A stretch of 64,000 nt of DNA from Muricoccus roseus (GTDB lineage: Bacteria > Pseudomonadota > Alphaproteobacteria > Acetobacterales > Acetobacteraceae). Below are positions 44,009 to 52,821 of this stretch, in pieces. The notes under the pieces were generated by a model that saw only the letters and a program-made list of their open reading frames with translations, made no database searches and was not told where the DNA came from. The stretch's first letter is position 1. Each line of letters begins with the position of its first letter. A program made the position numbers and the translations under genes. The DNA lies in NCBI RefSeq assembly GCF_900141905.1, contig NZ_FQZF01000029.1, positions 1-64,000 of the forward strand, written 5' to 3'.

Positions 44009-44808
44009 GCGAGGCCGAGGGCCTGGCGGGCCTCTGCCGCCAGGGCGCGCCAGCGCGGCCACTCCATGCCCCAGCCATGACGCTCGTAGAGGAGCTGCCC
44101 CGGATGCGGCGGCGCGCTGAAGTCATAGGCCGGCGCCGGGCGGAACAGTTCCTGCCGCAGCGGGAACTGGCGAAGCGTGGCGGCCTGGGTCGCGAAGGCG
44201 TCCATCATGGCACGCTTCCGAGCGCTCTCGCCCGGCGTGAGTTGCAGCCGGATCGGCTCCGGCCCGGGGAGGAAGCGGCCGATGGACCAGCCTTCCGGCG
44301 CCGCGTGGTAGAAGGGCGCCTCGATGATCGCGGGCCTGTCTTCGCCCCGCGCCGCGAGGAGCGCCGCCGCGGCATGGGCGCAGAAGGCCACGGCGTCATG
44401 GTCGGGGTGGCCGCCTTCAAAGGGATGGGTGAGCACCACCCGCGCCCCGTGCCCTGCCAGCTGCTCCGCCACAGCGCGCGCCAGCTCCGCCATGGCCAGG
44501 GAGGCGCCCTGGTCCGCGGCGCCGAGGGTGACGCGCCGCGCCTCCACCCCGCCCCGCAGGAGCGCGGCCTGGGCCTCCCGCTCCCGCGCGGCGGCATAAT
44601 CGGCGGCGCTTTCGAAGCCGGCGGCGCGCGCATCCTCCAGGTTGCGCGGCGCGCCATCCGTCACCTGCACCAGCAGCAGGCGGCGGAACAGCGACATCAC
44701 CGCCCCAGCTGCGAGAGTCTCGTCATCCGGATGGGCAAGGACGAAGGCGACCGGCTCCTCCACGGCCTCGCGCCGGGCGAGGCGCGCGAGGAGGGAAGTG
44801 GCGCTCAC
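44005..44808 (-). CDS. PIG-L family N-deacetylase
   Basis: This 267-residue Zn-dependent deacetylase has the motif AHPDDE (H26-P-D-D29), then LVQVTDGAPRN and VVLTHPFEGGHPDHDAVAF, the second zinc-binding block. PIG-L enzymes remove acetyl groups from GlcNAc-type conjugates (MshB, BshB, LmbE). GTG 44808 overlaps the stop of the upstream methyltransferase (GTGA). It is the clearest clue that the operon makes or trims an amino-sugar compound. Confidence 0.92.
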   Translation of the reverse strand: MSATSLLARLARREAVEEPVAFVLAHPDDETLAAGAVMSLFRRLLLVQVTDGAPRNLEDARAAGFESAADYAAAREREAQAALLRGGVEARRVTLGAADQGASLAMAELARAVAEQLAGHGARVVLTHPFEGGHPDHDAVAFCAHAAAALLAARGEDRPAIIEAPFYHAAPEGWSIGRFLPGPEPIRLQLTPGESARKRAMMDAFATQAATLRQFPLRQELFRPAPAYDFSAPPHPGQLLYERHGWGMEWPRWRALAAEARQALGLA

Positions 44809-45623
44809 TCGTCCCGCCGCTCGTCCCAGGGCGCGATGCCGCCGCCCTCCGCATCCTCCGGCCCGCGCGCGGGATAGACGGCGCCGTAGAAGCGCTGGTC
44901 GCGCCCCGCGCGGCGGCAGACGAAGACCTCCGGCTCCGGCTCGGCCTCGATCGCGAAGCCGGCGGAGCGGAGCATGGCCGCCGAGCAGGCGCGGTTCGGC
45001 GCCCACCAGTTGGTGAAGTCGTCCGAATAGGACTGCTCGATGAAATGCATCTTCGGAAAGCCGGGATCGTCGAAGACCGCTGTCTCGCTGAACGGGTAGT
45101 CGGGCGCGACCGGCGCGACGCGGTCGCTGCCGCGCTGCATGGACTGGAAGATCAGCAGGTCGTCCGCGACATGCTCGTAGAGGAGGTCGAGCGCGAGGAG
45201 CGGGTGCCGGAGATGGTAGAGCACGCCCATGAAGACGACGACATCGAAGCGCTCGCCGAGCCGCGCGACATCATAGACCGAGAGGCGGCGGAACTCGATG
45301 TCCAGCCCCTCCACCTCCGCGGCGAAGCGCGCCTGGGCGAGGTAGTCCTCGTCGAAGTCCACGCCCAGCACGCGCGCGGCGCCGCGCCGCTTCATCTCCA
45401 TCGAGTAGAAGCCGCCGTTGCAGCCGATATCGAGCACGGTCTTGCCCGTGAGATCGGCGGGAATGGCATGGGCGAAGCCGCGGAACTTGCTCGCGGGATA
45501 GTCGCCAAGGAAGTGGTCGGGCGCGGTGCGCACGCCCCGCAGGTCGAGGTTGTGGAACCAGGGGCCCAGCTCCACCGCGCGGGCGGCGATGCGCTCGCTC
45601 GTCCAGCCTTCCGTCTCGCTCAA
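44805..45623 (-). CDS. Class I SAM methyltransferase (CmoB-like domain)
   Basis: The 272-residue protein has SAM loop VLDIGCNGGFYSMEMKRRG, motif II VLGVDFDEDYLAQARFA and FDVVVFMGVLYHLRHPLLALD. The overall look is that of the CmoB/DUF1698 group, but it lacks an obvious tRNA-binding context. I recall a related methyltransferase family that occurs only with glycosyltransferase/PIG-L clusters; I cannot verify the match here. It overlaps both neighbours by 4 bases. Confidence 0.87.
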   Translation of the reverse strand: MSETEGWTSERIAARAVELGPWFHNLDLRGVRTAPDHFLGDYPASKFRGFAHAIPADLTGKTVLDIGCNGGFYSMEMKRRGAARVLGVDFDEDYLAQARFAAEVEGLDIEFRRLSVYDVARLGERFDVVVFMGVLYHLRHPLLALDLLYEHVADDLLIFQSMQRGSDRVAPVAPDYPFSETAVFDDPGFPKMHFIEQSYSDDFTNWWAPNRACSAAMLRSAGFAIEAEPEPEVFVCRRAGRDQRFYGAVYPARGPEDAEGGGIAPWDERRDE

Positions 45624-46414
45624 GCCTTCTCTCCCGCCGTGTCGCGGCCAATCTCCCGCAGCGCATGGCCGAGCGTGTCGCTCGGGCCATCGAGCAGCCG
45701 GGATGCGTCGCGGTAGCCGTTCAACGTGCCGGTATCCACATAGCTGCTTCCCGCGCGCACGCCCCAGGCGGCGTTGCCGCGCGCGATCCAGGCATTGACG
45801 AGCGTGCCGATATACTCGTCCTGCCGGTCACGGGCCTCCCACAGCTCATGCAGGGCATGCAGCGTGGCGCCGGGCATCTTGAAGGCGCCCCAGATCCAGC
45901 GAGTGGCGGCGCCGTGGCGCTTGACCTGCACCTCACGCACGCGCCCCGCCGCGTCCGTGTCCACCGCATCGAACAGCTCCGGGCGTTCGACGGGGAAAAG
46001 GAGGAAGGAGAGGCGGTCATCGGCCAGCTCGCGCAGGGCCCCGGCGGGGAACCACACCGTGTCCGGCAGGCCGACCAGCACCTGGTCCTCCGGCGCGACG
46101 AAGGGAACGGCGCGGAAGATGGCGTCGCAAAGCCCGGCCGCGCGCTCCTGCACCGCATAGGCGATGGCGGCATCGCCGTAGCTCGCGCCGTAGTAGCGGA
46201 GGATGTCGGATTTCAGCGGGGAGATGACGAAGAGGATGCGGTCCGCCCCGCCGAGCAGCATACGCTCGACCAGATGCTCGCTGACGGCGCGCGGGCGCTC
46301 CACGCCGCTCTCGTCCACGCGGCTGCCGACCGGCAGCAACTCCTTCGAGAAGGCGAGCGGCTGGATGCGCGTGCCCTGCCCCGCGGCGGGCACGATGCCC
46401 CAGACGCGGCTCAT
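45620..46414 (-). CDS. Sugar nucleotidyltransferase
   Basis: This 264-residue protein begins VWGIVPAAGQGTRIQPLAFSK with the G-x-G-T-R...K signature of RfbA/GalU-type sugar-1-phosphate nucleotidyltransferases, followed by KSDILRYYGASYG and VLVGLPDTVWF. It would make an NDP-sugar from a sugar 1-phosphate and NTP. Which sugar or nucleotide cannot be read from sequence. It probably supplies donor for the glycosyltransferases beside it, and it is coupled to both neighbours by ATGA overlaps. Confidence 0.88.
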   Translation of the reverse strand: MSRVWGIVPAAGQGTRIQPLAFSKELLPVGSRVDESGVERPRAVSEHLVERMLLGGADRILFVISPLKSDILRYYGASYGDAAIAYAVQERAAGLCDAIFRAVPFVAPEDQVLVGLPDTVWFPAGALRELADDRLSFLLFPVERPELFDAVDTDAAGRVREVQVKRHGAATRWIWGAFKMPGATLHALHELWEARDRQDEYIGTLVNAWIARGNAAWGVRAGSSYVDTGTLNGYRDASRLLDGPSDTLGHALREIGRDTAGEKA

Positions 46415-47517
46415 CCGCCCGCGCCCTGGGCCGGCGAGAATGCAGGGGAATGCAAGGGCGAACTGGCGGCCTCAATGGCCGCCACCATCTCGCGCGCGCG
46501 GCGCTGGGCGGTGTGCTCGGCCAGGCAGCGCTCGCGGCCGCGCCGCGCCACCGCGGCCAGTTCCTCCTCGGGCAGGTCGATGGCGGCCAGGGCTTCCTCC
46601 GTGGAACGGGCGATCAGGATCTCGCGGCCCGGCTCGAAGAAGGCATCCAGCCCCTCCCACCAGTCCGACAGGATCGCGACCCCGCAGGCCGCCGCTTCGA
46701 AGAGCCGGCCGGAGGGGCACCAGCCCGAACGCGCCATCGCCTCCCGCGTTACGTTCAGCGTGAGGCGCGAGGCGGCGTAGAAGGCCGGGTGCTCCGCCGG
46801 TGGAAGATGCCGCAGAAACCAAGTGTTCGGCGTCCAGGGAAAGTCCTTGGGGTATTGCGCGCCGCCGATCACGAAGCGGTGCGCCGGGCGGAGGCGCGCC
46901 GGTTCGAGGAAGAGCGACTCGAGCAGCGCCTGCCGGTCCTCCGCATAGGTGCCGAGATAGGAGAGCGCGTATTCGGGCCGCGCCGGCACGGGGCAATGGA
47001 TGGCGGGATCGGCCGAGCCGTAGATCGGCACCACGCGCCGCGCACCCAGCCGCTCGCGCAGCGCATCCAGCGCGGCGCCCCCGGTATAGGAGAGGACGAG
47101 GTCGAAGGCGCCCAGCCCCTCTGGGCCGATATAGCCGACCGGCTCGCCCGCCTCGAGGCGCGCGAGGGTCACGGGCGTGTCCAGGTCGTAGAAGACGCGG
47201 AGCGCGCGGCTGTCCAGCAGCAGCGCCGTCGCCTCCGCCGCATCCGGGCAATAGGAGGTGATCATCCCCGCATCCGCCTCCGCGAGGGCACGGCGCGCCT
47301 GCGGCAGGGCTTCCGCCCAATCCTTGTAGAGAACGAGCTCGCCGCCCTCGGGCAGCGCGTGCAGGTCGCGGTTCTCGGCGTAATAGGGCACGTCGCGCTC
47401 GAAGAAGGTCACGCGGTGGCCATCGGCGAGCAGCGCGGCGATGAGGGCGCGCCACAGCGCGGCATGCCCGTTCCCCCAGGAGGAGGAAAGAGCGAGCCCG
47501 AAGACGACGAGCCTCAT
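46411..47517 (-). CDS. CgeB-like glycosyltransferase, first gene of the operon
   Basis: This 368-residue GT-B protein has FGLALSSSWGNGHAALWRAL near the start and a C-terminal half (SGWCPSGRLFEAAACGVAIL...EPGREILIARSTEEALAAI) typical of the CgeB/GT4-like family. It heads the chain of seven genes; the gap upstream (47518-47635) to the HAD gene probably holds the operon promoter. Its role could be spore-coat/surface or capsule-type glycosylation; target unknown. Confidence 0.83.
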   Translation of the reverse strand: MRLVVFGLALSSSWGNGHAALWRALIAALLADGHRVTFFERDVPYYAENRDLHALPEGGELVLYKDWAEALPQARRALAEADAGMITSYCPDAAEATALLLDSRALRVFYDLDTPVTLARLEAGEPVGYIGPEGLGAFDLVLSYTGGAALDALRERLGARRVVPIYGSADPAIHCPVPARPEYALSYLGTYAEDRQALLESLFLEPARLRPAHRFVIGGAQYPKDFPWTPNTWFLRHLPPAEHPAFYAASRLTLNVTREAMARSGWCPSGRLFEAAACGVAILSDWWEGLDAFFEPGREILIARSTEEALAAIDLPEEELAAVARRGRERCLAEHTAQRRAREMVAAIEAASSPLHSPAFSPAQGAGG

Positions 47518-47635
47518 GCCGCGCCCTCTTCAGGCGGCGCGGCATGCGGCCGGGGACATGCGGCGGATGGGGCAGGCAGGGGCATCAGATCCGTCCGGAT
47601 ATCCAGAGACGATCCTCGGCAGATGGGGCGCGCCA

Positions 47636-48364
47636 TCAAGCCGTCGGCGCTTCACCATTTCGTAAGTTCCGCAGCAGCGCGCGCACTTCCAGAAGATCGG
47701 CGGCGATCGTCAGCCCGGCCTCCTCCGCCTCCGGCCCGGGCGGCAAGAGGTCTGGCACCACCACCACGCGCATGCCGGCAGCGCGCGCCGCGGCGATGCC
47801 GGGCGGGGAATCCTCCACCGCCAGGCAGCGCGCCGGTGCCGCGCCCAGCGCCTCGGCGGCGCGCAGGAACAGGGCGGGGTCCGGCTTGCCGGCCGAAACC
47901 TCGTCGCGCGTGACCAGGACGCGAATGGCGGGGAGCAGGCCGGCCCGCTCCAGCGCCGTCAGCGCGGTGCGGCGGCCGGCGGAGGTGGCGATGGCGCAGG
48001 GCATCCCCTCCGCCGCCAGGGCCGCCAGGAGTTCCGCCGCGCCGCGCTTGATGCGCACCGGGCCTTCCAGCAGAAGCGCCTTCCGGGTCCGGTAGTCCCG
48101 CAGGCATTCCTCCCAGGGGAAGTCCCGGCCGAGGCGCGCGCGCATGATCGGCCCCCGCTCCCGGCTCGAGATGCCAAGCAGCCGCGCATAGAAGGCTTCG
48201 TCCAGCTCATGGCCGAGGCGCGCCATGGCGGCGCGGAAGGCCTCACGATAGGCGCTCTCCGTGTCCAGCAGCGTGCCGTCCATGTCGAGCACCACCGCCT
48301 CGGGGATGAAGGGGCTGAGGGCTGGCGCCAGCCGGACTCTTTCGATCGCGCCGACACACCGCAC
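47636..48364 (-). CDS. HAD-superfamily sugar phosphatase (beta-PGM-like)
   Basis: The 242-residue protein has HAD motif I VVLDMDGTLLDTESAYREA, motif II in AIATSAGRR, motif III lysine in SAGKPDPALF and motif IV CLAVEDSPPGIAAA. It looks like a phosphatase or beta-phosphoglucomutase-type enzyme. GTG 48364 was chosen because AGGGG lies about 8 bases upstream; the start is uncertain. It lies upstream of the seven-gene operon on the same strand but is separated from it by 118 bases. Confidence 0.85.
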   Translation of the reverse strand: MRCVGAIERVRLAPALSPFIPEAVVLDMDGTLLDTESAYREAFRAAMARLGHELDEAFYARLLGISSRERGPIMRARLGRDFPWEECLRDYRTRKALLLEGPVRIKRGAAELLAALAAEGMPCAIATSAGRRTALTALERAGLLPAIRVLVTRDEVSAGKPDPALFLRAAEALGAAPARCLAVEDSPPGIAAARAAGMRVVVVPDLLPPGPEAEEAGLTIAADLLEVRALLRNLRNGEAPTA

Positions 48365-48562
48365 CCGCTCACCCCTGCCCGTTCCGGAGAGAGGATGGGA
48401 GGGCGGAGCGCCCCCGGCCAGGGCCGCCGAGCCCCGCCCAAGGAATGTTGAACGGCCGCGCCCCACGCCCCGCCGGGGCCTGAGCCTGGAACCACCCCCT
48501 CTGGGCCATCCCCTCCCGGACCGTGCTATGGGCGGCCGCCATAGCAGGCGCTGGAGCGGTTG

Positions 48563-49084
<522 letters not shown>

Positions 49085-50305
49085 TCACGCCGCCGGCGGC
49101 GGCAGCCGCGACAGGGCGGCCTCGACCGCCGCCGGGTCGATCGCCACGTCCCGGTGCTTGCTCATCTTGCGGCAGCGCAGCGGGACGTAGCGGCAGCCGC
49201 GGCTCAGGGCGGAATTCGCGAAATGCGGCTGCGCCTCGCCTTCTGGATAGAGCTCGAACAGGGTGGCGCCACCGTCGTTGAACAGGATGTTCGCGAGCCC
49301 CGCGCCATGCAGGCCTATCACCGCCTCGGCCCCGGCGAAAAGCGCCGCCTGCTCGAAGAAGTCCAGCGCCTCCAGCCGCACGGGCACGAAGCCATGCCGC
49401 GCCAGCACGGGGTCCAGCGCCTCCTGGTTCAGCACGCGCCGTCGCTGGGCGCCCTGGCGGGAGACATAGATGCGGCGTGGCCCCTCGCCCCCGCCCCGCA
49501 GCAGGTCACGGCGCCGCAGCGCCTCCCGCGAGATCCGGGTGAAGCAGGCCTGCACCTCGGGGTGGAAGACGAGGCCCCAGCGGTCCGGCCCCACCGCGAC
49601 GACGGAGATCTCGTCGAAGGACCAGCGCCCGTCCGGGAGGTGCCAGTAGACGTTGCCCCGGTCGAGCGGGAGGATGTCGGCCAGCCGGTAGAGCATCTCG
49701 TTGCGGATGCCCGCGCCCCCCGCCGCATAGCTCGGCAGGTCGGGCACGATGAAGGGCATATCGGAGACCCGCCGGTTCGCGAAGACGATCCGGGGAAGGA
49801 AGATCATCAGGAAATGCGCGTAGTTGCGGGAGGCGGAATCGTAGCAGACCACCCCCCGCCGCAGCTGTCCGGCAAAGGGATGCTCGGTGCCGAGATACCA
49901 TTCGCGCCCGACATTGCGGACGAGGTCGTTGTCCGGATTCACGCGCGGGCTTCCCCGCGACTCCCTGACGAAGCGGGGCCCTTCCGTGAAGACGAAGCCC
50001 TCGACGCGCGCATGGTGCAGGAGCGAGGCCGCCGGCAGCTGCAGGAGGGAGGCCGCCGGCAGGGGAAGCCCTGCCGCGGCGAAGCCGGGCTGCGCCTTCA
50101 CGAGATCGGCCCAGCTTGCCTCGTCCGGGCAGAAGACCCGGTCCGCGAGCCCTTCGAGCGGCCCGGGCGCCCAGGCGTCGCCCAGGCGCACCGCCCCCGG
50201 AACGCGCTCGGCGAAGATCCGGGGCGCGTGGCGGAACACCTTCCCCTCCCCCTCGTCGATCTCCGTCGGGGGCTGCGCCAGGGGCAAGGTGTCGGTCTCT
50301 GCCAT
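49085..50305 (-). CDS. Glycosyltransferase family 61 protein
   Basis: This 406-residue protein contains NYAHFLMIFLPRIVFANRR and EAVIGLHGAGLANILFNDGG, the two signatures of GT61/DUF563 transferases. GT61 includes plant beta-1,2-xylosyltransferase and bacterial capsule enzymes. Near the N terminus LPAASLLQ is duplicated as LPAASLLH by a 24 bp DNA tandem repeat (50016-50063). No signal or membrane segment. It is divergent from the GnT-I-like gene, with an unusually long 384-base gap. Confidence 0.85.
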   Translation of the reverse strand: MAETDTLPLAQPPTEIDEGEGKVFRHAPRIFAERVPGAVRLGDAWAPGPLEGLADRVFCPDEASWADLVKAQPGFAAAGLPLPAASLLQLPAASLLHHARVEGFVFTEGPRFVRESRGSPRVNPDNDLVRNVGREWYLGTEHPFAGQLRRGVVCYDSASRNYAHFLMIFLPRIVFANRRVSDMPFIVPDLPSYAAGGAGIRNEMLYRLADILPLDRGNVYWHLPDGRWSFDEISVVAVGPDRWGLVFHPEVQACFTRISREALRRRDLLRGGGEGPRRIYVSRQGAQRRRVLNQEALDPVLARHGFVPVRLEALDFFEQAALFAGAEAVIGLHGAGLANILFNDGGATLFELYPEGEAQPHFANSALSRGCRYVPLRCRKMSKHRDVAIDPAAVEAALSRLPPPAA

Positions 50306-50689
50306 CGGTCTTCCGTCTTGGGCGAGGCCGCGGCTCGGTCGGGCGCGGACCCGCAATGATAGGCCGGCGGCGGGGCCGTGGGGAGGGCCGCCCGCCCCTC
50401 TCCCCGCCCCTCTCCCAGGCGGCTACGCTGCGGTGCAGCGCCCTTGTTTCGGCCATGTGCCTGGATTAGCCTCGCCACACGGCGGCGTGAGACAACGCCA
50501 TGCCGGGGCGGCCATCTCATCGGCCACGGGACGGAGGTGGGCTCTGGTCGTCGGTTCCAGCTTGCGGTACCCGCGGCGAGAGCGAGCCTTCGGGCGCTGC
50601 GCCTCGTCCCGCCCACCCCTCCCCGCCCGAGACGCCGCCTGCCACCCGACGGGGCTCCACCGCCACGCCGCTGCCTTGGAGAACGGGAA
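50306..50689. other. Divergent intergenic region between two glycosyltransferase genes
   Basis: This 384-base stretch lies between GT61 (leftward) and GnT-I-like (rightward) genes. It is very GC-rich with long C-runs near 50390-50420. Frames that stay open here look non-coding. It should contain both promoters; I see no clear box or operator. Confidence 0.4.
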
Positions 50690-51724
50690 TTGACCCCACC
50701 CGCCGACACCCAGACCCGGTCGGACGCCCGGTCAGACGCCCTGGCGGCCGCCACGGGCTCTGCCGGGCTCGGCCCCGTCGTGGTCATGGCCTTCAACCGG
50801 CCGGACTACCTGCGCGAGACCTTGCTGTCGCTCCGCGCGCAGGAGCAGGTGGCCAAGGGCCTGCGCGAGGTGCACCTCTTCCAGGACCACGGCGTCAACT
50901 TCATCAGCGGCGAGCGCTACGCGACCGATGAGGAGATCGCCGCGTCGGTGGCCACCTTCCAGGAGGTCTTCCCGGAGGGCCAAGTCCATCTCTCCGAGAA
51001 GAACATCGGCGTGGCGCTGAACTTCGACCGCGCGGAGCGCTACGTGTTCATCGAACGCGGCTTTCCCAGCGCCATGTTCTTCGAGGACGACATGGTCCTC
51101 GGCCCGCACTATGTCGAAACGCTGCAGCGCATGCTGGATTTCGCGGCCTCTCCCGCCGCGCATGGCAAGGTCGGCTATGTCGCGGCCTACGGGAACCACC
51201 GCGCCACGCTCGAGACGCAGCGCGCCCGCCAGCGCGAGATCGTCGAGATGGGGCATGCCTGGGGCTATGCCGTGAACCGCGAGCACTGGCTGAAGGTGCG
51301 CGAGGTGATCGACCCCTATATCCAGATCGTCTCGGAATGCGACTACCGCAAGCGGCCGAAGTCGCGGATCGGCGGCGTGCACAAATCCCTCGGCCTCGCC
51401 ACCCGGGCCCTGTCGCAGGATGCGATGAAGACCATCGCCACCGCCTGGCTCGGGCGGGTCCGCCTCATGCCTTTCGTGTGCCAGGCGAGCTATGTCGGCG
51501 CCAGCGGCCTCAACTTCACGCCCGAGGCCTATGCCAAGCGGGGCTACGGGCAGGAGCAGATCTTCACCGATCCCCTCCCGGACTTCGACTGGCCGGACGA
51601 GGAGCGGCTGACCGCCATGAACCTGGCCGAGCGGAAGATCTACGAGACCAATTGCACCGAAGCCTATGGTCAGCGGCAGATGCCGCCGCCGCCGGTGGGC
51701 ACCTTCAAGGCGAGCCTCTATTGA
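50690..51724 (+). CDS. GnT-I-like glycosyltransferase
   Basis: The 344-residue protein has a GT-A fold start, [20 protein letters not shown], and the metal-binding site [20 protein letters not shown]. The E-D-D motif and neighbouring sequence resemble eukaryotic N-acetylglucosaminyltransferase I (GT13) more than ordinary GT2. The C-terminal half has [18 protein letters not shown] and [15 protein letters not shown] set the start at TTG 50690, which follows GGAGAACGGG; no ATG or GTG fits the N terminus. The UDP-glucuronate decarboxylase gene follows about 55 bases later. Confidence 0.7.
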   Translation: MTPPADTQTRSDARSDALAAATGSAGLGPVVVMAFNRPDYLRETLLSLRAQEQVAKGLREVHLFQDHGVNFISGERYATDEEIAASVATFQEVFPEGQVHLSEKNIGVALNFDRAERYVFIERGFPSAMFFEDDMVLGPHYVETLQRMLDFAASPAAHGKVGYVAAYGNHRATLETQRARQREIVEMGHAWGYAVNREHWLKVREVIDPYIQIVSECDYRKRPKSRIGGVHKSLGLATRALSQDAMKTIATAWLGRVRLMPFVCQASYVGASGLNFTPEAYAKRGYGQEQIFTDPLPDFDWPDEERLTAMNLAERKIYETNCTEAYGQRQMPPPPVGTFKASLY

Positions 51725-51779
51725 AGCCGGGCGGCGCCGGCGCGAAGAGGGGCCGGCGCATTCACCAAGGGAGCCTTTG

Positions 51780-52751
51780 ATGCACACACGCAGGCGCGTC
51801 CTGGTCACCGGAGGCGCGGGCTTCCTCGGTTCGCACCTGTGTGAGCTGCTGCTCGCCCGGGGCGATCACGTCCTCTGCCTCGACAACTACTTCACCGGAA
51901 CGCGCGACAACATCGCGCCGCTCCTCTCGAACCCCTATTTCGAGGTGATCCGGCACGACATCACCTTCCCGATCTATCTGGAGGTGGACCAGATCTACAA
52001 CCTCGCCTGCCCGGCCTCGCCCATCCACTACCAGAAGGACCCGGTGCAGACGACGAAGGTGAGCGTGCACGGCGCCATCAACGTGCTGGGCCTGGCCAAG
52101 CGGCTGCGCGTGCCGGTCTTCCAGGCCTCCACCAGCGAGGTCTATGGCGACCCGACGGTGCATCCGCAGGTCGAGGAATACTGGGGCAACGTGAACCCGG
52201 TCGGCATCCGCTCCTGCTACGACGAGGGCAAGCGCTGCGCCGAGACCCTCTTCTTCGACTACCACCGCCAGCATGGGCTGGAGATCAAGGTGGCGCGGAT
52301 CTTCAACACCTACGGGCCCCGCATGCATCCGAATGACGGGCGCGTGGTGTCCAACTTCATCGTGCAGGCGCTGCGGGGCGAGCCCATCACCATCTATGGC
52401 GAGGGCACCCAGACCCGCTCCTTCTGCTACGTCTCGGACCTGATCGACGGCTTCGTGCGCCTGATGGAATCACCGGCCTCGGTGACCGGCCCCATCAATC
52501 TCGGCAACCCCGAGGAGTTCAGCATCCGCGAGCTCGCCGAGCTGGTCCTCGCCGAGATCGGCGGCAGGAGCCGCCTCGTCTTCCAGCCCCTGCCGAGCGA
52601 CGACCCGCGCCAGCGCCGGCCCGACATCACCAAGGCGCGCGAGGTGCTGGGCTGGCAGCCGAAGGTGAAGCTGCTGGAAGGGCTGCGCGCGACCATCGCG
52701 CATTTCGACGGGGAGCTGCGCCGCACAGGGTCCCTGCAGCCAGCCAGTTGA
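51780..52751 (+). CDS. UDP-glucuronic acid decarboxylase (UDP-xylose synthase)
   Basis: This 323-residue SDR enzyme converts UDP-glucuronate to UDP-xylose with bound NAD. Motifs: [17 protein letters not shown] (NAD site), [24 protein letters not shown], and the catalytic Y-D-E-G-K in [32 protein letters not shown] is diagnostic of UXS. It lies downstream of the GnT-I-like gene; UDP-xylose is probably a donor for a neighbouring transferase (GT61 is one xylosyltransferase family). AAGGGAG lies upstream. Confidence 0.94.
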   Translation: MHTRRRVLVTGGAGFLGSHLCELLLARGDHVLCLDNYFTGTRDNIAPLLSNPYFEVIRHDITFPIYLEVDQIYNLACPASPIHYQKDPVQTTKVSVHGAINVLGLAKRLRVPVFQASTSEVYGDPTVHPQVEEYWGNVNPVGIRSCYDEGKRCAETLFFDYHRQHGLEIKVARIFNTYGPRMHPNDGRVVSNFIVQALRGEPITIYGEGTQTRSFCYVSDLIDGFVRLMESPASVTGPINLGNPEEFSIRELAELVLAEIGGRSRLVFQPLPSDDPRQRRPDITKAREVLGWQPKVKLLEGLRATIAHFDGELRRTGSLQPAS

Positions 52752-52755
52752 AGGC

Positions 52756-52781
52756 ACCGGCCCGCCGCACGGCGGGCCGGT
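52756..52781. terminator. 11 bp hairpin after the UXS gene
   Basis: Arms ACCGGCCCGCC and GGCGGGCCGGT with loop GCAC begin 5 bases after the UXS stop. The convergent peptidase gene ends at 52822. No T-run follows. Confidence 0.6.
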
Positions 52782-52821
52782 TCCGGGCAGCGAGGACGGC
52801 GCGAGCGCCCGCGCGCCCGCC

